A stretch of DNA of 37,569 bases, from the NCBI GenBank assembly GCA_009785335.1, contig WQWM01000021.1, forward strand, positions 1 to 37,569, written 5' to 3'. Below are positions 22,802 through 31,000 of the stretch, piece by piece. The DNA comes from Oscillospiraceae bacterium (GTDB lineage: Bacteria > Bacillota > Clostridia > Oscillospirales > Acutalibacteraceae). Numbering within the stretch: the stretch's first letter is position 1; each line of letters starts with the position of its first letter. The notes under the pieces are model-generated. The model was given only the letters and a program-made list of their open reading frames with translations. It made no database searches and was not told the DNA's origin. The position numbers were made by a program, and so were the translations under genes.

Positions 22802-24160
22802 ATGAACTATTACCTTGCAGTTGATATCGGTGCGTCATCGGGACGGCACATGCTGGGCTGGCTGGAAAACGGCAAGCTGCAGCTGCGTGAAATTTATCGC
22901 TTTGATAATGGCTTTGAAGAACGCGACGGCAAACTCGTGTGGGATGCAGAACGGTTGTTTCAAAAAGTGGTGAATGGCCTGCGCCGCTGCAACACCATGG
23001 GTTGCACCCCTACTAGCATCGCTGTGGACACCTGGGGCGTGGACTACGTATTGCTGGACGACAAAATGAAAGAGCTGTGGCCTGCCCATGCCTACCGCGA
23101 CGCACGTGGTGCAAATGCACAGGCCGCCGTGCACGCTGTTGTTGCGCCAGAGCAGCTTTATGCCGCCACGGGCATTGCGCAAAACGACTTCAATACTATC
23201 TATCAGCTGTGGGACGACAAGCAAATCGGCCGCCTGGCCAAAGCCGCACACATGCTCATGCTGCCGGAATATCTGCATTGGCGGCTGACGGGCGAAATGC
23301 GCCGCGAATACACCATGGCCACCACCACAGGTCTGGTGAACGCCGCCACCGGCGACTGGGACTGGGACATCATCGCCGCGCTGGGTTATCCCAAGCAGCT
23401 GTTTGCACCACTGCATAAACCCGGCACGCCTGTGGGTGAGCTCAAGCCCGAAATCGCCAAGGAAGTCGGCTTTAGTTGCAAGGTGGTGTTGCCCGGCACA
23501 CATGATACAGCCAGTGCAGTTGCAGCTTGCCCTTGCGATGGCAACGCGCTTTACATCTCCAGCGGCACATGGAGCCTGATGGGCACCGAGCTTGACGCTC
23601 CCCTTTGCAGCGAAGAAGCACAGGCACATGGTTTTACCAATGAAGGCGGCGCAAATGGGAAAATCCGCCTGCTGCGTAACATCATGGGGCTGTGGATGCT
23701 GCAACAAATCAAACGTGAACACCCGCGGCAACTTCGCCGCTTTGAACACGTGATTGCCCTTGCACAAGCCAGCTCTTTCGTGGGCGAATTGGATGTGCGC
23801 GACGCGGCGTTCAACACGCCGCCAAGCATGACCGATGCCGTGCGTGCACAGTTAGGCGCGCCTGAGCTACCCTTGGGCGATGTGATTGCCGCCGTGTATC
23901 ACGGGCTGGCGCGATGCTATGCCGAAACCGCACGCGGCATTGAAGCACTCACCGGGCACAAGTATGATACGATATATATCATCGGCGGCGGCAGCCAAGA
24001 TGACCACCTCAACGCGCTGACGACACATTACAGCGGCAAGCGAATCGCCGCTGGCCCGGTTGAAGCCACGGCCATGGGTAACCTGCTTGCGCAGCTGATT
24101 GCCAACGGCGAAATCGCAAACTTCGACACAGGCCGCGCTTTGATTCGCGCGAGCACGTGA
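22802..24160 (+). CDS. rhaB: Rhamnulokinase
   Basis: The 452-aa FGGY kinase begins YYLAVDIGASSGRHMLGWLENG, the phosphate-1 loop that marks RhaB. It continues with IAVDTWGVDYVLLD, AYRDAR, QNDFNTIYQLW, PGTHDTASAVAACP, LYISSGTWSLMGTE, FTNEGG and IIGGGSQDDHLNALT. It phosphorylates L-rhamnulose to L-rhamnulose 1-phosphate in rhamnose catabolism. No rhamnose isomerase or aldolase is next to it, so the pathway genes must lie elsewhere. AAAAGGAGAAC lies upstream of ATG 22802. L-fuculokinase is less likely because the SSGTWSLMG/FTNEGG pair is RhaB-like. Confidence 0.9.
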   Translation: MNYYLAVDIGASSGRHMLGWLENGKLQLREIYRFDNGFEERDGKLVWDAERLFQKVVNGLRRCNTMGCTPTSIAVDTWGVDYVLLDDKMKELWPAHAYRDARGANAQAAVHAVVAPEQLYAATGIAQNDFNTIYQLWDDKQIGRLAKAAHMLMLPEYLHWRLTGEMRREYTMATTTGLVNAATGDWDWDIIAALGYPKQLFAPLHKPGTPVGELKPEIAKEVGFSCKVVLPGTHDTASAVAACPCDGNALYISSGTWSLMGTELDAPLCSEEAQAHGFTNEGGANGKIRLLRNIMGLWMLQQIKREHPRQLRRFEHVIALAQASSFVGELDVRDAAFNTPPSMTDAVRAQLGAPELPLGDVIAAVYHGLARCYAETARGIEALTGHKYDTIYIIGGGSQDDHLNALTTHYSGKRIAAGPVEATAMGNLLAQLIANGEIANFDTGRALIRAST

Positions 24161-24317
24161 CAAGGTATTTTCCTTTACACGTTCAATCTTTTGCGCAAAA
24201 TTTGTGGATAACGACACATAAAGGGCGCTTTGCGTTCCATGATGTGCCAGTTTTTTTGTGCATTGCTACAAAAATAGGTAATTTTCACAGCAAGGGCTAC
24301 CATTTTTGCCAAGAATA

Positions 24318-24326
24318 TGATATAAT
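24318..24326 (+). promoter_or_regulatory. Extended -10 promoter of the hydrolase-like gene
   Basis: TGATATAAT is an extended -10 with no clear -35. The gene starts at 24345 behind AAAGGAG. The remainder of 24161-24344 holds one consensus DnaA-box-like TGTGGATAA (24203-24211) and nothing else recognised. Confidence 0.6.
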
Positions 24327-24344
24327 ATAGCCAAAGGAGTTGCA

Positions 24345-25274
24345 ATGATCAAACGAACGCAAGGCACATTTCGCTCCACCACCGGGTTGGGCGATGTGTA
24401 TTACCGCTGCTGGTTCAGCGGGCGAAGAGCCTGCGGTGCCGTGCAGGTGATACACGGCTTGGCCGACCACGGCGAACGTTATGCCGATTTTGCACAAGCG
24501 CTCAACCAAGCAGGCTTTGATGTTTGGGCGATGGATTTACCCGGTCACGGTCAATCGGGCGATGAAAAACTGCCGGGCTTTTTCGGCAAAGAACATGGCC
24601 GCCAAAACTTGCTGCGCGACCTGCACCGCATGACCGAACTCATGCGCGACACCTATCCGCGTCAGCTGCCTATTTTCATTTTGGGGCAAGGCATGGGCTC
24701 CTTTTTAGCCCGCGACTATTGCCGCCGCAACAGCAAGGTGCTTGCGGGTGCTATTTTCTGCGGAACCGGCAGCCAAAACCCTGCCGCTCCTGCCACCGCC
24801 ACCCTAGCCAGGCTCATTGTTGCCATGCGCGGCGAACAATATGCAGCACCATTGTTACAAACCACCGCCTTTGGTACCTTTAACCATCGCTTTGAGCGAC
24901 GCACGCCAATGGACTGGCTCAACAGCGACCAAGACAAGGTAGATGAATATCTGGCTGATGTGCACTGCGCATTCTCCCCCACCGCACGTGGCATGCTTGA
25001 TTATTTTGCGCTGCAAAAAGCCGTGTGCGGCCAACGCTGGATTAGCTCCATGCCCTATCAATTTCCCATGCTGTTTTTGTCGGGTGCCGACGACCCCATG
25101 AGCGACTTTGGCCGCGGCACAGAACAAACCGCCGCTCGCCTGCGCAAAGCAGGTTGCAACCGCATCAAATGCCGCATATTCCCGGGCATGCGGCACGAAA
25201 TACTACAAGAATCGGAAAGGCAACTCGTGTACGACACCATTACCGAATGGCTGCTTGGCGTGTGTGAATGTTAA
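24345..25274 (+). CDS. Monoacylglycerol-lipase-like alpha/beta fold protein lacking the nucleophile
   Basis: The 309-aa product matches the serine aminopeptidase S33/lysophospholipase family: HGLADHGERYADFAQALNQAGF, then MDLPGHGQSG. The acid DDPMSDFG and the histidine GMRHEILQE are both present. At the nucleophile elbow, where relatives have GHSMGS, this protein reads GQGMGS (codons CAA GGC). Both the preceding His and the catalytic Ser are replaced while the rest of the fold is intact. It is therefore likely a non-catalytic binding or regulatory protein, or uses another residue. It shares a close spacing (28 bp) with the flavodoxin-like gene downstream. Confidence 0.85.
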   Translation: MIKRTQGTFRSTTGLGDVYYRCWFSGRRACGAVQVIHGLADHGERYADFAQALNQAGFDVWAMDLPGHGQSGDEKLPGFFGKEHGRQNLLRDLHRMTELMRDTYPRQLPIFILGQGMGSFLARDYCRRNSKVLAGAIFCGTGSQNPAAPATATLARLIVAMRGEQYAAPLLQTTAFGTFNHRFERRTPMDWLNSDQDKVDEYLADVHCAFSPTARGMLDYFALQKAVCGQRWISSMPYQFPMLFLSGADDPMSDFGRGTEQTAARLRKAGCNRIKCRIFPGMRHEILQESERQLVYDTITEWLLGVCEC

Positions 25275-25302
25275 GCAGCGTAACTGGAAAAGGAGAACTT
25301 GC

Positions 25303-25806
25303 ATGAAAACCCTGCTGATTTATCACAGCAACCGCCCCGCCGTGTGTGCCATGTGTGAGGCCGCGGCAAACGACGACGTTGATGTTCACCAGCTGCGCGT
25401 GCGCTATAAAAAACGCCCGCTCAGCGACTACTATCGCGCCATGGTTGGGCGCGGCATTCGTCTGGCTCCCTTGGACATCGATTTTTCAAAGTATAACCAC
25501 ATCATTTTGGTCGATTCGCTCAAGCTGCTCGCGCCCAGCGCGCAGTGCAATGAATTTCTCTATCGCTGTGACCTCACCGGCCACGCTGTCACCTGCATTG
25601 TGAGCAACAAGATGAAATTCTTTGGTCGTGCGCGTGCTGTGCTGCAGCGTCGTGTGCGGTTGGCAGGCGGCCATTGCCGCGATGTTGTTTGTCTTGCGCA
25701 CAGCGAGTTGGTCGCACATCCCGCAAGTTATTTTTGTGCCAGCCGTGCGCATATTCCCGCGCCGGCACCGGCAACCCCAACATTTCATCTGCAAGGAATG
25801 CCATGA
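25303..25806 (+). CDS. Flavodoxin-like protein, function unknown
   Basis: The 167-aa product starts MKTLLIYHSNRPAVCAMCE, a beta strand and short loop as in flavodoxin-fold proteins. YNHIILVDSLKLLAPSAQCNEFL lies around 64-86, and an Ala/Pro-rich tail ends ...TFHLQGMP. The FMN-phosphate loop TGxTG is not clear, so flavin binding is uncertain. AAAAGGAGAAC precedes ATG 25303. The stop TGA overlaps an ATG at 25803 (ATGA) that begins a copy of the first mutY codons, suggesting that mutY once followed directly. Confidence 0.6.
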   Translation: MKTLLIYHSNRPAVCAMCEAAANDDVDVHQLRVRYKKRPLSDYYRAMVGRGIRLAPLDIDFSKYNHIILVDSLKLLAPSAQCNEFLYRCDLTGHAVTCIVSNKMKFFGRARAVLQRRVRLAGGHCRDVVCLAHSELVAHPASYFCASRAHIPAPAPATPTFHLQGMP

Positions 25807-25814
25807 CCCACCAA
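25802..25814. repeat. Left copy of the 13-bp repeat flanking yefM-yoeB
   Basis: CATGACCCACCAA here equals 26448-26460, where it spans the mutY start codon and the first four codons (Met-Thr-His-Gln). The left copy also has a ribosome site (AAGGA) and an ATG, but reads only 10 codons before TGA. Confidence 0.85.
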
Positions 25815-25856
25815 ATCTTTCCTCTTGCCATGTGACGGCAGGGGGATTTTTTTTGC

Positions 25857-25895
25857 TTGACATGCATATGATAATATGGTACAATATATTGTACA
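25857..25895 (+). promoter_or_regulatory. yefM-yoeB promoter with overlapping operator palindromes
   Basis: TTGACA (25857-25862), 17 bp, TACAAT (25880-25885). A perfect 16-bp palindrome GTACAATATATTGTAC (25879-25894) covers the -10. The adjoining TTGTACAA contains TGTACA (25890-25895), the core reported for YefM operators in E. coli. Autorepression by YefM or YefM-YoeB is expected. Confidence 0.85.
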
Positions 25896-25911
25896 ACAAG
25901 GAGGTGACAAC

Positions 25912-26205
25912 ATGATAGCAGCCAATTACTCCACTGTTCGCGCACGCTTTAAAGATTATTTAGATCAAGTGGCGCAAGGCGAAACGGTGATTGTGACGCG
26001 CAAGAACCAGCAAAACGCACTCATCATAAATGTAGATGAGTTCAAACGCCAACTAGAAAAAGAGCGACGCAACGCTACCTATGATGCAATGATTGACCAC
26101 GCCTTGGCCGATGTTGCGGCGGGGAGAGTAACTGAAGTTGAAATCGATTTTAGCGATATCGAAGGCGAAGAAGAGGAGCTGGGGGATGCCTTTTTTATTC
26201 ACTGA
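25912..26205 (+). CDS. yefM: YefM/Phd family antitoxin
   Basis: The 97-aa product has the N-terminal DNA-binding part MIAANYSTVRARFKDYLDQV followed by GETVIVTRKNQQNALIINVDEFKR, a classic Phd/YefM layout. The C-terminal part is acidic (VEIDFSDIEGEEEEL), which wraps and blocks the toxin. AAGGAGGTGACAAC precedes ATG 25912; the longer frame from 25876 crosses the operator. The last 20 bp overlap the toxin gene, so expression is coupled, antitoxin first. Confidence 0.9.
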   Translation: MIAANYSTVRARFKDYLDQVAQGETVIVTRKNQQNALIINVDEFKRQLEKERRNATYDAMIDHALADVAAGRVTEVEIDFSDIEGEEEELGDAFFIH

Positions 26206-26446
26206 CAAAGCCATGGGGCAATACGACGAATGGGATGACATTGACCGCAAAACAAAAAAACGCATCAAGTTACTTCTGAAAGATATTCAACGCAACGGTT
26301 TGGCGCACGGCATTGGCAAACCTGAGCCTCTGCGTTATCAAAAAGGCTGGAGTCGTCGCATTGACGAGAAAAATCGTTTGGTTTATACGCAAGATGCAAA
26401 CAATACCATCATTATCGTTTCCTGCAAAGGGCACTACGAGGATTAA
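26186..26446 (+). CDS. yoeB: YoeB family ribosome-dependent mRNA interferase toxin
   Basis: The 86-aa product reads MPFLFTDKAMGQYDEWDDID, then LLKDIQRNGLAHGIGKPEPLRY, with the C-terminal catalytic strands RRIDEKNRLVYTQ and IIIVSCKGHYED. These keep the YoeB hallmark residues (E and R of DEKNRLVY, and the end H-Y). YoeB cuts mRNA in the ribosomal A site. GAGGAGCTGGGGG precedes ATG 26186 within the antitoxin gene. The stop is only 2 bp before mutY, whose GAGG site lies inside yoeB. Confidence 0.92.
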   Translation: MPFLFTDKAMGQYDEWDDIDRKTKKRIKLLLKDIQRNGLAHGIGKPEPLRYQKGWSRRIDEKNRLVYTQDANNTIIIVSCKGHYED

Positions 26447-26448
26447 AC

Positions 26449-27450
26449 ATGACCCACCAACAAACCCGCCAATTGGTCCATTGGTACGCGCAACACAAAC
26501 GCGACCTGCCATGGCGACACACCCGCGATCCCTATGCCATTTGGATAAGCGAAATTATGCTGCAACAAACGCGCGTGGAAGCCGTGAAAGGCTACTACGC
26601 GCGATTTTTGACGGCACTGCCTACCGTGCAGGATTTAGCGTGTGTTGATGACGACAAACTGCTAAAACTGTGGGAAGGCCTTGGCTATTATTCTCGTGCA
26701 CGCAATTTGAAAAAAGCCGCGCAGGTTATCGTGTGCGAACATAACAGCCAACTGCCCAACACACCCGCTCAATTGAAAACACTGCCCGGCATCGGCGACT
26801 ACACCGCTGGGGCGATCGCCTCGCTTGCATTTGACGTAGCCACACCCGCCATCGACGGCAATGTGCTGCGTGTGCTGGCTCGCCTGTGGGGAGACTACGC
26901 CGACATCACCCTGCCGCAAACCCGCCGTGAGTTCAGCACACGCGTGCAAGCTGCTATGCCAAGCGACTCGCCCGGCGTATTCAATCAAGCATTGATGGAA
27001 CTGGGCGCACTGGTGTGCATTCCACGCGGCAAGCCGCTTTGCACAAGCTGCCCATGGCATGACGATTGCATCGCTAGGCTGCAAAATCTTGCACATGAGC
27101 TACCCGTGAAGCCTGCGAAAAAGCCGCGGCGCATTGAGCAAAGACAATTGCTGATTCTGCGTTGCGGAGATAAACTCGCGTTGCGCAAGCGCCCTGACAA
27201 AGGCTTGCTTGCCGGGCTGTGGGAACTGCCTGAGTCCTTTGCGCTCTCCCCTGCCCTGGTGCTGCACGACGAAGATGCAGGCGCAGCTGTGCACATCTTC
27301 ACGCACATCGAATGGCACATGACAGCGCGGAAAATCACCTTGCACGAGCCATTGGATGATTGCTCGCTGGTGTGGGTGACGCAAGAAGAGCTGGCGCGGG
27401 ACTACGCGCTGCCGAGTGCGTTTGCGGGCTTCAGAAATGTGATGTTCTAG
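26449..27450 (+). CDS. mutY: A/G-specific adenine DNA glycosylase
   Basis: The 333-aa product removes adenine mispaired with 8-oxoguanine. Evidence: ISEIMLQQTRVEAV with catalytic E35, the helix-hairpin-helix LPGIGDYTAGAIASLAF (112-128), and the catalytic Asp in AIDGNVLRVLARLWG (D136). The iron-sulfur ligands C-x6-C-x2-C-x5-C lie in CIPRGKPLCTSCPWHDDC, and a C-terminal NUDIX-like 8-oxoG reader has GLLAGLWELP. No promoter fits in the 2-bp gap after yoeB, so it probably relies on the yefM promoter. A 13-bp duplicate of its start lies upstream of that module. Confidence 0.95.
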   Translation: MTHQQTRQLVHWYAQHKRDLPWRHTRDPYAIWISEIMLQQTRVEAVKGYYARFLTALPTVQDLACVDDDKLLKLWEGLGYYSRARNLKKAAQVIVCEHNSQLPNTPAQLKTLPGIGDYTAGAIASLAFDVATPAIDGNVLRVLARLWGDYADITLPQTRREFSTRVQAAMPSDSPGVFNQALMELGALVCIPRGKPLCTSCPWHDDCIARLQNLAHELPVKPAKKPRRIEQRQLLILRCGDKLALRKRPDKGLLAGLWELPESFALSPALVLHDEDAGAAVHIFTHIEWHMTARKITLHEPLDDCSLVWVTQEELARDYALPSAFAGFRNVMF

Positions 27451-27481
27451 TTGACTTTTGCGCGGTTTTGGTGTATACTAT
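27451..27481 (+). promoter_or_regulatory. Promoter of relB/dinJ-yafQ (and probably smc)
   Basis: TTGACT (27451-27456) begins at the base after the mutY stop. After 17 bp comes TATACT (27474-27479). Just downstream is an ACTAT-8-ATAGT dyad (27477-27494) that may be the antitoxin operator. Confidence 0.8.
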
Positions 27482-27516
27482 TAACATGGATAGTTATGTC
27501 AATAAGGAGTGTGCAT

Positions 27517-27780
27517 ATGTCAACCATTCAAGTTCACCAAGATGACCAATTGATATTGAACGATTTTGGCATGAATAGTGCCGAAGCGGTGCGGATGTTG
27601 CTGCGATTTGCACTACAAAACCATGAGCTTTTTTTAAAAATGCAGCAACAAGAAGAGGACGAGTTTTCTCGTTTGCGTCCCGAAACTCAACAGGCAGTGA
27701 TCGACGCGCGGTTGCGGCAGAATCTATTTGGTCCATATAAAACCGCACAAGAGGCCGTTGCTGCTATGCTGGAGGATTGA
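27517..27780 (+). CDS. RelB/DinJ-type antitoxin
   Basis: The 87-aa product has a short N-terminal strand STIQVHQDDQLILNDFGMNSAEAVRMLLRFAL, fitting the ribbon-helix-helix of RelB/DinJ antitoxins. A charged helical tail follows (QQQEEDEFSRLRPETQQAVIDARLR), typical of toxin-wrapping segments. AAGGAG precedes ATG 27517; the longer frame from 27451 includes the promoter. The toxin ATG lies 1 bp after the stop, so they are coupled. RelB versus DinJ cannot be settled by eye. Confidence 0.78.
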   Translation: MSTIQVHQDDQLILNDFGMNSAEAVRMLLRFALQNHELFLKMQQQEEDEFSRLRPETQQAVIDARLRQNLFGPYKTAQEAVAAMLED

Positions 27781-27781
27781 C

Positions 27782-28060
27782 ATGCTCGATATCCAGTTCA
27801 CCGCACAAATGAAGCGAAGTGTGAAAAAAATGCAAAAGCGCGGCAAAAATATAAACAAGCTAACACAGGTGCTTGCTTTGCTTGCCGTGCGAGAAGTCTT
27901 GCCTCCAAAATACAAAGACCATCAACTCAAGGGCAACATGAAGGATTGTCGCGAATGCCACATTGAACCAAACTGGCTGCTGAAATATCAAATTCATGAG
28001 GATGTGCTCATATTGCTTTGTGTAGACACAGGCACACACGATGACCTTTTCAAAGAATAG
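27782..28060 (+). CDS. yafQ: YafQ family mRNA interferase toxin
   Basis: The 92-aa RelE-superfamily product reads MLDIQFTAQMKRSVKKMQKRG, a middle LPPKYKDHQLKGNMKDCREC, and then HIEPNWLLKYQIHEDVLILLCVDTGTHDDLF. The DHQLKGN and CHIEPNWLL blocks, with the C-terminal TGTHDDLF, are YafQ signatures. YafQ cuts mRNA on the ribosome at in-frame AAA-purine sites in E. coli. Its stop is 12 bp before smc, with no terminator between. Confidence 0.9.
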   Translation: MLDIQFTAQMKRSVKKMQKRGKNINKLTQVLALLAVREVLPPKYKDHQLKGNMKDCRECHIEPNWLLKYQIHEDVLILLCVDTGTHDDLFKE

Positions 28061-28072
28061 GATATACATACT

Positions 28073-31000
28073 ATGCATCTTACCGCCCTAGAAATTCACG
28101 GATTTAAATCATTTCCCGATAAAACACGGCTGGACTTCGGTTCCGGCATCACTTGCGTGGTGGGGCCCAACGGCAGCGGAAAAAGCAACGTGAGCGACGC
28201 TGTGCGCTGGGTGCTTGGCGAGCAATCCACCAAGCAATTACGCGGAGCCCGAATGGAAGATGTCATCTTTAGTGGAACCATGGAACGCCGTGCACTGGGC
28301 CTTGCGGAGGTTACCCTGCACCTGGACAACCAAGATCGCCGCCTGCCCTGTGATGCCGATGCTGTGTCCGTCACCCGCAAGCTATATCGCTCGGGCGACA
28401 GCGACTATCTGATTAACGGCAAAAGCGTGCGCCTGAAAGACGTGCACGAGTTGTTCATGGACACTGGGCTGGGTCGCGATGGTTACTCATTGGTCGGACA
28501 AGGCCGCGTGGCTGAGCTGGTTGCCTCGCAGTCGCACAAGCGGCGCGAGATGCTGGAAGAAGCCGCAGGCATTTCGCAGTCACGCTATCGAAGAGAAGCT
28601 GCGCTGAAAAAACTCGCGCAAGCCGAAGAAAACCTTGTGCGCTTGCGGGACATTTTGCTGGAGCTGGAAGGCCGCGTGGAGCCGCTGCGCAATCAAAAAG
28701 AAAAAGCCGAAAAATTCCTCGTGCTGGCGGATGTGCGCCGCAAGCTGGAAATCGGCTTGGCGTTGCATACCATTGAGCAGTCTACCATTGCGCTGCGCGA
28801 GCAAGACCATAAAATCACCAAAGCGCAAGCAGAATATGATCATTGCCAGCAAGAGCTGGCAGCCTTTGAAGAAGAAATCAACGGGCTGTTAGCACAAATT
28901 GATGCACTGGCCGAGCAGCTGGACGAACTGCGCTTCCAGCGTGCCAATGTGGAACAGCAAGCCCTACGGCAGGAGGGTGAAATCAACGTGCTGCAAAACA
29001 CGCTTGAACACAACACCGCCGCCATTGAGCGCATTGCACGCGACCGCACACACACAGCAGATTCACAGCAGCAGCTTGAGGATGAAATGGATGCCGTGCT
29101 GACGGAAATTTCCTCGCTGCGGCGCGACATGGCAGGCAAACGCGAAACCTTGCTGAACATGGCCAAGCAAGCCGACGAACAGCAGGTCACCGGTCAAAAT
29201 TTACAAACGCAGGCCGATAGCCTTGCGCAACGCACGCATGAAATCGCCGAAGAAATTGCACAGCGCAACATTGCGCAGTCGGCGTCCGATAGTTCCATGG
29301 CGGAGCTCAACCAGCGCATTGAAACGCTTGAACAAACGGAGCAAAGCGGGCAAACGCTGATTCAAGAAAGTGAAGATGCTCTCGCACAAGCTAACGCGCT
29401 GCTGAACAAGCATCGCGAAGATGTAACCAGCGCACAAAACAGCCTGCAGGGTTACCAGCTGCGGGCCGAAAACCGTGCCGCCAAAGCCGAAGAAGCCCAA
29501 ACGCAACTCACCCGCATGCAAAATAATTTGGACCAAGCACGTGCCAAAGCAAAGATGCTGCGAGACCTTGAGCAGAACATGGAGGGCTACACCGGCGCGG
29601 TGCGTGCGGTGATGAAAGAAGCCCAGCGCGGCAACCTGCGTGGGCTGCACGGCACACTGAGCCAGCGCATTGATGTTGACGCGAAATACAGCGCAGCCAT
29701 TGAAACAGCACTGGGCGCAGCCCTGCAGTTTATTATCGCAGACACTGAGGCCGAGGCTAAACGCAGCATTGAATATTTGAAAAGAGCCGGAGCTGGACGT
29801 GCTACATTCCTGCCGCTCAATGCAATTAAAGCGCAGCCCTTCACCGAAAAAGGCCTAGATAACTGCGATGGTTTTGTGGCCATGGCCAGCGAGTTAGTGC
29901 GCACCGATGCGAAATATACGCAGGTGATTGCATCGCAGCTTGGCCGCATTGTGGTTGCTGAGGACATGGATAGTGCTATCGCCATGGCACGGCAATATAA
30001 CAACCGTTTGCGCATTGTGACCTTGGATGGGCAGGTCATTCACCCAGGCGGATCGATGACTGGTGGTTCACGCGGGCAAGGTGCGGGCATTCTTAGCCGC
30101 GCCAGCGAAATCGCTCGCCTGCAAAAAGACTGCGTTGAATTGGAGAAAAACCTCGCTGAGCAAGCCGAGCGCACGAAAAAGCTCACCGAAGAAGCCGCCG
30201 AAGCGCAAGCTGCCTGCACGGGTTTGCAGGGCGACTTAGCCCGTGCGCTGGAGGAAGTAATTCGCCAGGAAAGTGCCGTGCAGTCGCTCAGCACCCGTTT
30301 GACCGACCTGCATGCCGCACAAGATGATCGTGCCGGCGAAATCGCCGCCGCCAAGCAACGCATTACACAACTTGAACAAGCCCGCCAAATGAACGACGAA
30401 CAGGCGCAAGCGCTGCAAACAGATAAACATAAGCTCGAAGAACAGCATGTGCAACTGCTGGAGCAATTGCAAGCACTCACCCGCGAGCGCGAGATGCTCA
30501 GCCAAGGTGAAGCTACGCTGCGATTGGAGCTGCTAGCCGTAGAAAAAGACGTAGAATCCCGCGAAGAATTGGCAGCCGGGCTGCGCCAGCGCAAGCTTGG
30601 CCAAACCGGACACGACAACGAACTGCAAGCCGAGCAAGAGCAACTGGAACAAGCCAATCTTGACACGCAAGCGCAAATTGCTGCGCTGCAAACCAGCATT
30701 GTGCAGCTGCGCGAGCAAGCTGAGCAAGGCAAGCTGGCCGTGCAAGAACTCGCCGCCCAGCGCGAGCAACTACAAGCGCAGGCCGAAACACAACGTCGCG
30801 AAGAAAAGTTGCATCTTGAGCAACGCGAGAAATTCAGCGGCGACTTGGCACGCCAAGAAGAACGCCGCGCCGCTGCGCAGCATGCCCTAGATTCTGCCGC
30901 TGCCAAGCTCTACGATGACTATGAAATCACCCCGCGTGAAGCCGAGGTGCAGGGCTATACCCTCAGTGATCCCACCGCCGCTGGCATTGAACTGAACGAA

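Noticed and set aside
24203-24211. DnaA box (TGTGGATAA) as part of a replication origin
   Set aside because: Only one box is present, with no cluster, AT-rich unwinding region or dnaA/dnaN nearby.
30040-30906. 288-codon open frame on the minus strand inside smc
   Set aside because: It is Ser/Cys/Ala-rich with no motifs and lies opposite the coiled-coil code of smc, a usual shadow of biased codon use.
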